From UBA3495 sp964629875 (GTDB lineage Bacteria; Chloroflexota; Dehalococcoidia; Lucifugimonadales; UBA3495), in assembly GCA_964629875.1 (NCBI GenBank), contig CAZVRK010000002.1, forward strand, positions 62,001 through 126,000: a DNA stretch of 64,000 nucleotides, written 5' to 3'. The translations under genes and the position numbers were made by a program. Positions 43,794-52,712 of this stretch are shown in pieces; within the stretch, counting starts at the first letter, position 1; each line of letters starts with the position of its first letter. The notes below the pieces were generated by a model. It saw only the letters and a list, made by a program, of their open reading frames with translations. It was not told where the DNA came from and searched no databases.

Positions 43794-45014
43794 ATGGTAG
43801 GTATCTCAACACAGATAGTGCCCTCCTCAGGCATGTCTCTGTATATTCATGTGCCTTTCTGTAACACAAAATGCCCGTATTGTGATTTCAATACCTATCA
43901 GGGAATAGAGCGGTTATTCACTCCGTATGTAAAAGCATTGACCACAGAAATTGCCCTCTGGGGAAAAGTACTCAATGCACCTAGCATTAATACCATCTTT
44001 TTTGGTGGGGGAACTCCCTCTTATCTACCCCAAGGATCAATTGGCGAAATAATCGAATCGATTCAATCAAATTTTAATATTGCCCACGACGCGGAGATTA
44101 CCATAGAAGCTAACCCAGGTGATATCACTCTTGACTCCTGCACACGGTTGCTGAAAGAAGGAGTTAACCGATTAAGTATTGGGGTACAGAGTTTAGACAA
44201 CGATTTGCTTAATATGTTGGGCCGTCGCCATGATTCAGCGCAGGCCATAAATTCGTGCAAAATAGCTAGCACCGCAGGATTTGAAAATATTAGCTTGGAC
44301 CTCATGTACGGGCTGCCCAACCAGAACATTGAACATTGGAAAACGACCTTAGACAATCTTGTTGCCCTTGATCCAAACCATATATCACTCTATAGCCTGA
44401 CTCTTGAAGAAGGAACACCCCTCCATACCTGGGTGGAACAGGGAAAGCTTCCCACACCAGACCCGGATGTCGCAGCCGACATGTATCACTACGCTGAAAA
44501 CATCCTAGAGGACCATGGCTATGGTCACTACGAAATATCTAATTGGAGCAAGCCTGACCATGCTTCACGGCACAACATGGCCTACTGGTTGAACCATCCC
44601 TACGTTGGCGTGGGACCCGGTGCTCATTCAAGGCTTGGGAATTACCGATTTTGGACCGTTGACTCACCCAGAACCTACATCGACGGCGCATCTAGCTGGT
44701 CAGACTCCGATCCAAGCTCTTTTGGAAAATTTACAGATCAAGAAATAGATAGCATTCCGACTATCTCAGGGTACGAGCACATAAGCTCCAAGCTGCTCGC
44801 ATCTGAGAGCATGTTTCTCGGACTTCGCCTTCTTGATGGCATCAACATTGCTGAAATGTCTCATGCTGTCGGCACAGACTTGGCAGTACTATATAAAACG
44901 GAAATAGCCGAATCACTATCACTAGGACTTCTAGAGGAACATAACGACCTTTTAAGACTAACCAAGGATACGTACTTGATCGCAAACCAAGTCTTCACAA
45001 AGTTTATAGACTGA
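43794..45014 (+). CDS. hemW: HemW-like radical SAM haem chaperone
   Basis: The 406-residue protein has the radical-SAM cluster motif CNTKCPYCDF (Cys23, Cys27, Cys30) with the HemW-type CDF ending. It continues with FFGGGTPSYL, EANPGD, GVNRLSIGVQSLD and SLDLMYGLPNQ, and the HemN C-terminal domain. It lacks the extra N-terminal part of true anaerobic coproporphyrinogen oxidase HemN, so a haem chaperone role is favoured; older annotation would call it coproporphyrinogen oxidase. It is followed 79 bases later by selB. Confidence 0.88.
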   Translation: MVGISTQIVPSSGMSLYIHVPFCNTKCPYCDFNTYQGIERLFTPYVKALTTEIALWGKVLNAPSINTIFFGGGTPSYLPQGSIGEIIESIQSNFNIAHDAEITIEANPGDITLDSCTRLLKEGVNRLSIGVQSLDNDLLNMLGRRHDSAQAINSCKIASTAGFENISLDLMYGLPNQNIEHWKTTLDNLVALDPNHISLYSLTLEEGTPLHTWVEQGKLPTPDPDVAADMYHYAENILEDHGYGHYEISNWSKPDHASRHNMAYWLNHPYVGVGPGAHSRLGNYRFWTVDSPRTYIDGASSWSDSDPSSFGKFTDQEIDSIPTISGYEHISSKLLASESMFLGLRLLDGINIAEMSHAVGTDLAVLYKTEIAESLSLGLLEEHNDLLRLTKDTYLIANQVFTKFID

Positions 45015-45093
45015 AGACAGTTACTACCCCATCTATTACAAGAGTGCTATCCTATTACCACATGGGATAAATCATGCCAATTGGGGTACTGAC

Positions 45094-46959
45094 ATGTACG
45101 TAATCGGTACCGCTGGTCACGTTGACCACGGAAAATCCACATTAGTCAAAGCTCTTACTGACATCGACCCAGACCGTCTCCAGGAAGAGAAGGACCGGGG
45201 CATGACAGTCGACTTGGGATTTGCATGGATGGACCTGCCGAGTGGCAGAGAAGTCAGCATTGTCGACGTACCCGGCCATGAAAGATTCATTAAAAATATG
45301 CTGGCAGGAGTAGGAGCGATCGATCTTGCCCTACTCATTGTTGCCGCTGACGAAAGTGTCATGCAACAGACGCGGGAGCATCTAGCTATTCTCGACCTGC
45401 TGCAAATAACCACAGGCCTAGTCGTTATAACCAAAACAGACCTAGTTGACGACGAACTTGTCGAATTGGTCAAGGCAGAGGTAGAGGATGTCTTGGCAGG
45501 CACAGCATTCGAAGGATCTCCAATGATCGGAGTTTCTGCATATACAGGGGACGGCGTTCCAGACCTAAAAACCAAGATCGATGACATCCTTGCTAATACC
45601 GACTCTCGTCGAGATTTAGGACGTCCCAGACTCCCTATAGACCGAAGTTTTTCAATAACCGGGTTCGGGACAGTAGTTACAGGAACATTGATAGACGGTC
45701 AGTTCGCTGTAGGACAGGAAGTTGAACTTGAACCTTCAGGCACAAAGTGCCGAATCAGGGGATTGCAGAAACATAAATCCAAAGTAGATAGCACAGAGCC
45801 CGGTGTGCGATTAGCAGTGAACTTATCCGGCATTTCTCGGGACGATATAGCTAGAGGGGAAATATTAACCGTGCCAGGTTGGCTCGCATCCACCAGACGA
45901 CTAGACGCAACTATTCGCATGGTTAAAGGTGCCCCTCATCCGATGCGGCATAACGAAGGATTAACTTTTCACCTTTTCACAAGTGAAACCACTGCACGAG
46001 TACGGTTGCTAGACGCAGATCGACTTGGCCCTGGAGAAGAAGGCTGGGTTCAGATATTGCTGGATGAACCTATCCCAATGGTAAAGGGGGATTTTTTCGT
46101 GCTCCGGTCTGCTGAGGACACTCTAGGTGGAGGACAGGTGGTAGACACTAGCCCACAACGACGATACCGACGTTTTGACAACGATGTCATAGAAAGATTA
46201 ATGATGCTACACCAGGGAACCGGCGAAGACATGCTGGTTAGCGTAGCAGATCAGTGGGGTCCATGTGATCTATCGACATTGTCCCAACGGGCGAATCTAG
46301 CCGAAAGTGAAATTCTTGAGAGGATCAAGGTACTCATCGATAACGGAGAGATCATATCGCTAGGTGAACTCGGCAGCGAATCAGACGCAGTAGTTTATTC
46401 CAAACAAGGATGGGATATCTTGCAGGGAAAAGCATCGATAGCTTTGCAAACCTACCACACACAATACCCACTCAGAATAGGTGCACCAATTCCCGAAATT
46501 AGAAGCCGTTTGAACCTTGCACAAGGCGTTTACCTGAAAGCCCTCGCACAATTATCTGCCGACGGGGTTGTTGTTGAAGAAGGTCAATCTATCAGGCTCC
46601 CAAACCACAATTCGGAACTCACTCCAGAGCTTGAGGAAAAAGCCGCCTCGTACATTAAAACTTTAGAAGAATCTCCTTATTCACCCCCTACAGACATACC
46701 CTTAGATAACGAACTCCTGAACGCTCTTATTGGACAGGGTAAAGTTGTAAAGGTAAACGAGTCCGTTGTCTTTTGCGCTTCCGCATATCAATCGATGACA
46801 ACCCAAATAATTGAGCACCTAAACGCAAACGGATCTATAACGGTAGCAGAAGCCAGAACAATATTTGACTCAAGCCGAAAATATATCTTGCCCTTGATGG
46901 AACACCTTGATCAGCAGCGTATAACCAGACGACAGGGAGACGAAAGGGTGCTGAGGTAG
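45094..46959 (+). CDS. selB: selenocysteine-specific elongation factor SelB
   Basis: The 621-residue protein has the GTPase motifs GHVDHGKS (8-15), DVPGHE and TKTD. It continues with EF-Tu-like domains 2 and 3 (RLPIDRSFSITGFGTVVTGTL) and a C-terminal set of winged helices (about 380-621) that bind the SECIS hairpin. The domain layout and DRGMTVDLGFAW after switch 1 are those of SelB rather than EF-Tu or IF2. It delivers Sec-tRNA to in-frame UGA. selA, selD, a tRNA-Sec and any selenoprotein are not in the window. nurA starts one base after its stop. Confidence 0.94.
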   Translation: MYVIGTAGHVDHGKSTLVKALTDIDPDRLQEEKDRGMTVDLGFAWMDLPSGREVSIVDVPGHERFIKNMLAGVGAIDLALLIVAADESVMQQTREHLAILDLLQITTGLVVITKTDLVDDELVELVKAEVEDVLAGTAFEGSPMIGVSAYTGDGVPDLKTKIDDILANTDSRRDLGRPRLPIDRSFSITGFGTVVTGTLIDGQFAVGQEVELEPSGTKCRIRGLQKHKSKVDSTEPGVRLAVNLSGISRDDIARGEILTVPGWLASTRRLDATIRMVKGAPHPMRHNEGLTFHLFTSETTARVRLLDADRLGPGEEGWVQILLDEPIPMVKGDFFVLRSAEDTLGGGQVVDTSPQRRYRRFDNDVIERLMMLHQGTGEDMLVSVADQWGPCDLSTLSQRANLAESEILERIKVLIDNGEIISLGELGSESDAVVYSKQGWDILQGKASIALQTYHTQYPLRIGAPIPEIRSRLNLAQGVYLKALAQLSADGVVVEEGQSIRLPNHNSELTPELEEKAASYIKTLEESPYSPPTDIPLDNELLNALIGQGKVVKVNESVVFCASAYQSMTTQIIEHLNANGSITVAEARTIFDSSRKYILPLMEHLDQQRITRRQGDERVLR

Positions 46960-46960
46960 A

Positions 46961-48169
46961 ATGCCACTAGATCTCGGAAGGACAGTCCTCCAAATAGACG
47001 AAGCTGCACAATCGATAAGTCGAGATATAGACGATCGCCAAACACGTCTTACCAAGCTCCTAGAAGGCGCACAGGGCGTGTCTAACGACGAAGCGATCAC
47101 CAAATCGCGAAACTCTCTTGACCGCCCTTATATGGCAGCCCAGATCACAGAAGAGTTAATTGGGAGCAAACCCCCCAAGCAATATAGTGGAAATTGGTCC
47201 ACATTATCGGTCGACGGGTCTCACATAGACGTAGACCGGCATTTACCCGTGCCTTGTTACCTAATCAATATGGGCGGCTGTATCCTTTCCTATGGTGAAA
47301 CCCCTTACGCAGATTTCTTTAATGAGCCCACCTTAGCTACAGCACGAGAAGATCTATACCTGTCCGATCCAGGCAATGCCAACAATGAAGAATTAATTAG
47401 TGGGCCGCTGCTTGGGATTCTAAGGTCTGTACAAGAAATAGAGTATCTGGTGGAAAAAATTCAAGACTGCCCAGAAACCCAACCATTGCTGGCTTTAGTC
47501 GATGGAACATTGGTTTTATGGGGCTTATCCGGTCAAGGGTATCGGCCATTTGTAAGGAACACTATATTAGCCGAAAGGTTTTTCCCTGCGCTAGAAAAAC
47601 TTCGCAGATTAGCTCAAACACGGATAATCACTGTAGCTGCCTATGTATCCCTGCCTAGAACCACTGAAGTTGCCAACGCAATTCGTTGCAGCCTGTGCCC
47701 ATTTGAATCCTCTCTTTGCCAGGAATCTTGCAGTCACCACCGATCCAGACGGGAACCCTGTGATCAGGCAAACGGGTTTATGGATAGAGAGTTATTTCAA
47801 GAGGTTCTGGAGCCATATTCCAGGTCTCCTGTGTATAAGACTAACCCAACAGCAGCTCAGGAATACTACGGAGAGCACCAGGTATATTTTTATTACCTTA
47901 ATAGCGGCAATGAAATAGCCAGGGTTGAAATCCCCCAATGGGTTGCCTCAAACACCGATCTCTTAGAACTTGGACATAGCTTGATAGTTGAGCAGTGCAA
48001 AAAGGGACAAGGCTATCCGGTAGCTATATCAGAGTCACACGAACAAGCTGTGATTAACGGTAACGACCGACAGGTGTTCCATAACATGGTGCAAGAAGCT
48101 CTTGAAAGACAGGGCCTATCCAGCTATACATCTGAAAAGGAACGATCCAAGAGTCGGCCCTGGTTGTAG
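46961..48169 (+). CDS. nurA: NurA-family nuclease
   Basis: The 402-residue protein matches the NurA domain: acidic SVDGSHIDVDRH in the middle third, LLALVDGTLVLWGL, VAAYVSLPRTTEVANAIR and the C-terminal pattern EIPQWVA with YPVAISESHEQAVIN. NurA acts with the HerA helicase in double-strand-break resection in archaea and some bacteria; no herA is here. A cysteine-rich segment (CSLCPFESSLCQESC) is present near residue 245. The start lies one base after the selB stop, with GAGGT upstream, so the two are coupled. Confidence 0.84.
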   Translation: MPLDLGRTVLQIDEAAQSISRDIDDRQTRLTKLLEGAQGVSNDEAITKSRNSLDRPYMAAQITEELIGSKPPKQYSGNWSTLSVDGSHIDVDRHLPVPCYLINMGGCILSYGETPYADFFNEPTLATAREDLYLSDPGNANNEELISGPLLGILRSVQEIEYLVEKIQDCPETQPLLALVDGTLVLWGLSGQGYRPFVRNTILAERFFPALEKLRRLAQTRIITVAAYVSLPRTTEVANAIRCSLCPFESSLCQESCSHHRSRREPCDQANGFMDRELFQEVLEPYSRSPVYKTNPTAAQEYYGEHQVYFYYLNSGNEIARVEIPQWVASNTDLLELGHSLIVEQCKKGQGYPVAISESHEQAVINGNDRQVFHNMVQEALERQGLSSYTSEKERSKSRPWL

Positions 48170-48173
48170 AAAT

Positions 48174-49229
48174 TCAGTCCTGTGAACATCTAAGATCCTC
48201 TACATAAGTAACAAAGCTCTCGTAATCCCCAAACCCAGATGCCACATCCAAAAACTCACTAACTGATTTACTGCATTCTCTCAATTCTTCCACGTAAGAC
48301 CCTATTGGGCTTATAGAGGCCCCACTAGTGGCATAACTTCCATGGAATGCAAAATACGCCTGGTTTAATTTTCTTAACGGGTAACCATTTTCGCCAAATA
48401 AAAGGCGACGCTCTTCCATATATTTTTCCGCTCCCCGAATGTCTCCACTATTTAATAAATCTTCGGATTCTAGCCGCGTTATCCGCATTTCTTTCTGGAA
48501 ATGAAACCCATCAGGACTCTGGGCTATCCTCTCCTTTGGCAATTCCTCAACTAACGTAAATGAGGCATAAGCCTTTCGCCCGATTTCCTTACCTGCAACA
48601 TCTGCGATGGTCTCATTTAATGTGGTCATAGTCGGGTTATCCCAAAAGGCTCTACCTAATGGCTTAAAGAACAACCAGTGGTGTATCCATTCATGCGTCG
48701 TAATGATGAATGAGTTGTACAAACCCGCGTTATCAATAACAACACTCGGATACACAGCTAACCCGCCAGTATTCTCAACAATAGCAGAAAGGTTCTCTTC
48801 TTCCAGAATCATATCTTCTAGGTGCTTTCTATCTTTATCTTTCAGTCCAGGTATGAGCAATACATCAAATATTCTTTCTATCCGGTCTCTGGGTGAGAGT
48901 ACAAGGACGGTGGGCGGTGGGGACAAAGCCATATCAACAGCAGGAAAAGTGCCCAGATCTTCTTGAAATATCGTTTCTGAGATCGCTGTTTCTATAATCT
49001 CTTCAACAACTCTCTTATCATTTCGATTTCTTAATTCAGGAGACGTGAAAAATTTCTCAGACACTTCTAGTTTCTGTTTGGCAGACAGATCTGGTTGTTT
49101 TAATAAAAGCCTATGGACCCATTTATCCGGTAAATTCTGTAATTCCCACGACACGATACCAAATCGGTTCTTATCTACCGTTATGTCTACCGGACTTACA
49201 GCAACTGCCTGTGAGCTTATAAGAAACAC
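48174..49229 (-). CDS. exported HExxH zinc-metallopeptidase-like protein, start probably AUC at 49280
   Basis: The frame from GTG at 49229 gives 351 residues, but the true protein is probably longer. Reading back 17 codons to an ATC at 49280 adds a complete signal peptide: positively charged WRR, then a hydrophobic run VTILLLYTLVFLISS, then QAVA as cleavage site. GAGG lies seven bases before that ATC. No ATG, GTG or TTG lies between it and an upstream TGA. Around residue 180 the motif THEWIHHW is an HExxH zinc site, with a downstream acidic helix NETIADVAGKEI, as in gluzincin-like peptidases. It follows serA closely on the same strand. Family not recognised. Confidence 0.7.
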   Translation of the reverse strand: MFLISSQAVAVSPVDITVDKNRFGIVSWELQNLPDKWVHRLLLKQPDLSAKQKLEVSEKFFTSPELRNRNDKRVVEEIIETAISETIFQEDLGTFPAVDMALSPPPTVLVLSPRDRIERIFDVLLIPGLKDKDRKHLEDMILEEENLSAIVENTGGLAVYPSVVIDNAGLYNSFIITTHEWIHHWLFFKPLGRAFWDNPTMTTLNETIADVAGKEIGRKAYASFTLVEELPKERIAQSPDGFHFQKEMRITRLESEDLLNSGDIRGAEKYMEERRLLFGENGYPLRKLNQAYFAFHGSYATSGASISPIGSYVEELRECSKSVSEFLDVASGFGDYESFVTYVEDLRCSQD

Positions 49230-49309
49230 AAGCGTGTATAGAAGTAAGATTGTTACTCTGCGCCAAGTAAAAGTGAAGATGTACCTACCTCAAGGCCTAG
49301 CCAATTTCC

Positions 49310-50887
49310 TTATAGCTTAACCAAGCGAGCATTTGATACTTGTGGGAGGCCACGGATTTGGTCCAAAACAGCTTCAGGAACCGAATCATCCAAACCCAAA
49401 ACCATCATAGCCGTGCCTCTTTGACTTAGACGGCCCACTTTCATATAACTAATGTTAATATTGTGCTCTCCAGCCACAGTGCCTACTGCTCCAATTGAGC
49501 CGGGGTGGTCTGGATTATCCACAATCAGAAGATATGGAGCCGATGGCTCAACATCCATCCAATAATCATTGAATTTGACGATATGTGGTTCGTTTCGAAG
49601 GGATGTTCCAGCTAGAGTTACGTCACCTTTTGTAGTCTTCACCGACACTGTAATCAAACTGGTGAATTCGTTAGCAACTGTGTCTTTTTGCTCAGTTATG
49701 CGTAACCCACGGCTTTGGGCCAACAAAGGTGCGTTAATAATATTTACTGCTTCCGAGCTGACTGTGGAGAGCAATCCCTCCAGAACAGCTGCCTTCAGTA
49801 TAGTCGTATCATATTCAGCGATCTCTCCTTCATAAGAGACTGTTACACCAACTAGCTGATCATCCGTTAGGTTAATTAGAAGTTTTCCAAGTAATGTCGC
49901 CACTGGAATGTACGGTTCCAATATTGCGTGAACATCTGGAGGCAATACCGGTGCATTGACCGTGTTCCTCGCCGGACGTCCCTCTAAAATCGCCAGAACT
50001 TGCTCTGCCGCCTCGATCGCTACTTCTCTCTGGGCTTCTTCAGTTGATGCACCAAGATGCGGCGTAGCAATCACGTTTGGATGCTGGACTAATGACATAT
50101 CTTCCGGAGGTTCCTGGACGAACACATCTAGCGCTGCCGCTGCTAATTGATCATTATTAAGAGCATCCAGTAATGCTTTATCGTTTATCAGTTCTCCCCG
50201 TGCAACATTGATTAGCCGGGCTCCTGGCTTTACCAGTTTTAGTTCGCGTTCTCCGATCAGACCATTAGTATTCTCCGTGAGCGGGGTGTGAAGAGTAATA
50301 AAGTCTGAACATCCCAGCAAATCATCGACCGACATGAGTTCAACACCCATTCGCTCAGCATGGTCTGGGGAAATAAAAGGATCATATCCAACTAGATTCA
50401 TTCCAAAAGCGCGTGCTCGTCGGGCGACTTCGGATCCGACTCTGCCCAGTCCAACAATTCCCAGAGTCTTATCCCTAACTTCGATCCCCATAAAGGCGCT
50501 TCGCTTCCACTCGCCTGCCTTGAAAGACTGATAGGCCTGGGGAACATTGCGCGCTAAAGCTAACATTAGAGCCAGCGTATGCTCAGCAGCCGCCACAGTG
50601 TTACCTATAGGAGCATTAACTACTGGGATTCCGGCACTAGTCGCGGCATCAATATTTATGTTATCTACGCCGATTCCCGCACGGGCTATTACTCTGAGAC
50701 TTTGGCCTGCCTGAATAACTTCAGGGGTTACTTTAGTCTCACTGCGAACAACTAAAGCGTCATATCCTTTAATTGTTTCAGTCAATTCCGGAGGTGTAAG
50801 ACCTCTTTTTACATCAACTTCAGCCCTTGAACCAAGAAGTTCTATTCCCTCGGGAGCTATCGCGTCAGTCACTAATATCTTAGACAT
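49310..50887 (-). CDS. serA: D-3-phosphoglycerate dehydrogenase SerA (long type)
   Basis: The 525-residue protein opens serine biosynthesis by oxidising 3-phosphoglycerate. The Rossmann motif GIVGLGRVGSEVARRA sits near residue 148. Catalytic Arg (RAGIGVDNI), Glu (VQEPPED) and His (HLGAST) are all in place. An intervening domain (about 315-450) and a C-terminal ACT domain (LIVDNPDHPGSIGAVGTVAGEH) give the long regulatory form. Its start ATG at 50887 faces the alpha/beta hydrolase operon across 217 bases. It is followed on the same strand by the exported HExxH protein. Confidence 0.94.
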   Translation of the reverse strand: MSKILVTDAIAPEGIELLGSRAEVDVKRGLTPPELTETIKGYDALVVRSETKVTPEVIQAGQSLRVIARAGIGVDNINIDAATSAGIPVVNAPIGNTVAAAEHTLALMLALARNVPQAYQSFKAGEWKRSAFMGIEVRDKTLGIVGLGRVGSEVARRARAFGMNLVGYDPFISPDHAERMGVELMSVDDLLGCSDFITLHTPLTENTNGLIGERELKLVKPGARLINVARGELINDKALLDALNNDQLAAAALDVFVQEPPEDMSLVQHPNVIATPHLGASTEEAQREVAIEAAEQVLAILEGRPARNTVNAPVLPPDVHAILEPYIPVATLLGKLLINLTDDQLVGVTVSYEGEIAEYDTTILKAAVLEGLLSTVSSEAVNIINAPLLAQSRGLRITEQKDTVANEFTSLITVSVKTTKGDVTLAGTSLRNEPHIVKFNDYWMDVEPSAPYLLIVDNPDHPGSIGAVGTVAGEHNINISYMKVGRLSQRGTAMMVLGLDDSVPEAVLDQIRGLPQVSNARLVKL

Positions 50888-51025
50888 ATCACACCTGCCC
50901 TAAACTACTGTGTTGACCCAGCCATAGTAGACACAAACCACCCATGACTATGTGCGGATTAACAATTTTATCGACCCCAATTTTAACCACAAACAGGCCA
51001 AGACACCAGTACCAATTCAGAAGCC

Positions 51026-51054
51026 TTGACCTTCAAGCACAGCCCCCTTAGGAT
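51026..51054 (+). promoter_or_regulatory. candidate promoter of the hydrolase-SDR-acyl-CoA dehydrogenase operon
   Basis: TTGACC at 51026-51031 is followed after 17 bases by TAGGAT at 51049-51054, about 50 bases before the ATG at 51105. The 217-base gap 50888-51104 shows no ORF or hairpin. Weak -10. Confidence 0.35.
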
Positions 51055-51104
51055 TAACGGCGATACTGAAAAAGCATTATTCCTTAATTTAGGAGTTCAC
51101 AAGC

Positions 51105-51890
51105 ATGGCCATTAGCTTTGAAGAACAGACAGTCAAGATTGGGGATACAAACATAAAGATGTTCAAAGGCGGATCTGGAGACCCCCTATTGCTTTTACAC
51201 GGGGCAAGCGGAAATCGGGGACCATTACAGTATGCCAACTCTCTAGCAGAGAACTACACCGTTTATCTACCGACGCACCCTGGATTTGGGGACTCTGAAA
51301 AACCAGATTGGATTCAATCCGTCACTGACATGGCCTCATTTTATACCTGGTTCCAACAGGAGCTAGACCTCGAGGGAACACGGGTAATTGGATTTTCAAT
51401 GGGCGGATGGATAGCAGCTGAGATCGCGGCTACCTGTAACCATGCCTTCAGTAAGATGATGCTGGTCAACGCCGCCGGAATCAAACCAAACAACAGTGAA
51501 ATAGCCGATATATTTATAATCACTCCTGCACAAATAGCAGATCTCATGTTCCATGACCCGGCTCAAGTTCCTGAGTATGATCAGATTTACAAGCAAGACC
51601 TGACTCCTGATCAGATTAACCAGGGGGAAAGAAACCGGGAAATGGCCGTAAGGGTATGCTGGAAGCCCTACATGCACGACCCACGTCTTCCATACCTGCT
51701 AAAACGAGTACACATTCCAACACAAATAGTCTGGGGAAAACAGGACAAGATAGTCCCCTTGGAATGTGGTGAGATATACAAAGATATAATTCCTGGTTCC
51801 GCTTTAACAGTCATCGACAATTGCGGTCATGCACCACAATTAGAGAAGCCCGGAGAATTCGTAAAAATCGCCTTAGACTTTCTAAAGTAG
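51105..51890 (+). CDS. alpha/beta-fold hydrolase, paralogue of the gene at 23226
   Basis: The 261-residue protein has LLHGASGNRG (canonical HG oxyanion motif), nucleophile elbow GFSMGGW, acid WGKQDKIVP and catalytic histidine CGHAPQLEK. It is the paralogue of the gene at 23226-24026 over its whole length, but keeps the HG glycine the other copy lacks. It is the first gene of a plus-strand operon with an SDR (9-base gap) and an acyl-CoA dehydrogenase, so an ester or acyl-CoA/thioester hydrolysis step in a lipid-like pathway is plausible. Confidence 0.84.
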   Translation: MAISFEEQTVKIGDTNIKMFKGGSGDPLLLLHGASGNRGPLQYANSLAENYTVYLPTHPGFGDSEKPDWIQSVTDMASFYTWFQQELDLEGTRVIGFSMGGWIAAEIAATCNHAFSKMMLVNAAGIKPNNSEIADIFIITPAQIADLMFHDPAQVPEYDQIYKQDLTPDQINQGERNREMAVRVCWKPYMHDPRLPYLLKRVHIPTQIVWGKQDKIVPLECGEIYKDIIPGSALTVIDNCGHAPQLEKPGEFVKIALDFLK

Positions 51891-51899
51891 GCCTCCAGC

Positions 51900-52688
51900 A
51901 TGTCTTTAAAGGGTAAAGTAGCTGTAATCACTGGATCTAGCAGGGGCATTGGCAAAGCCATAGCTCTAGGCCTTGCTTCGGAAGGAGCTACTATTGTTGT
52001 AGCTGCAAGATCGACTGAGTCTCGCCCTCAAGCACCCGGCAGCATATTTGAAACAGCTCAAGAGATCGAGTCCCTTGGCGGGAAAGCCCTCCCTGTTGAG
52101 TGCAACGTCCGTGACGCAGAAAGCATCCAGAACATGGTCGCAACATCTATAGACACCCTAGGCCGCATAGACGTCTTAATTAACAACGCTGGCGTGGGAA
52201 ACTATTCCAGTTTCCTTGAGACTTCACTAAAATCCTGGGATTTAGTAATGGACATAGACCTGCGAGCTCCTTTTATTTGCTGTCAGGAAGTTGTCCCAAT
52301 AATGATAAAACAGGGAAGCGGGAACATCATCAATATTTCCTCCCACGCGGCAACCAACATTTTTTCGTCGACCTTAAGCGAGGATGCTGCTGCTGGAATA
52401 GCGTTAATGGGACAAGCATATGGAACAGCAAAGGCTGGCCTTGAACGGTTTACCTGGGGTCTTGCAGCAGAACTTGGGGAATATAATATTGCAGTTAATA
52501 TACTTAAACCTCTCAGGCCGGTAGTCACCGAAGGATTTCAGGCCCAAAGACCAGATGCCGACGTATCTACCTGGGTAACGCCGCAAGATATGGTTAAAGC
52601 AGCAGTCCATCTAGCTAACCAAGATGCCAAAGGACTAACCGGTGCCACAGTCACAGCAGAAGAGATAGTTAAACGGCTGTCTCTTTAA
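51900..52688 (+). CDS. short-chain dehydrogenase/reductase
   Basis: The 262-residue classical SDR has the cofactor motif TGSSRGIG (11-18), NNAG in strand 4, catalytic serine in INISSHAA, and Tyr174/Lys178 in YGTAKAG. After the Tyr-x3-Lys site the sequence NILKPLRPVVTEGF replaces the usual NxxxPG pattern. It starts 10 bases after the hydrolase stop and is followed by the acyl-CoA dehydrogenase within 24 bases. A step oxidising or reducing a hydroxyacyl intermediate is plausible; the true substrate is unknown. Confidence 0.86.
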   Translation: MSLKGKVAVITGSSRGIGKAIALGLASEGATIVVAARSTESRPQAPGSIFETAQEIESLGGKALPVECNVRDAESIQNMVATSIDTLGRIDVLINNAGVGNYSSFLETSLKSWDLVMDIDLRAPFICCQEVVPIMIKQGSGNIINISSHAATNIFSSTLSEDAAAGIALMGQAYGTAKAGLERFTWGLAAELGEYNIAVNILKPLRPVVTEGFQAQRPDADVSTWVTPQDMVKAAVHLANQDAKGLTGATVTAEEIVKRLSL

Positions 52689-52712
52689 AACCATTTATTC
52701 ATAGGAGTTATT

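Noticed and set aside
45015..45093. Promoter or RNA element in front of selB
   Set aside because: No convincing -35/-10 pair or stable hairpin could be seen in this 79-base gap.
45117..45587. Minus-strand open frame of 156 codons
   Set aside because: Shadow of the SelB GTPase domain.
45094..46959. A selenoprotein gene with in-frame TGA near selB
   Set aside because: All neighbouring genes are complete with family-typical ends; I found no frame that continues a domain past a TGA.
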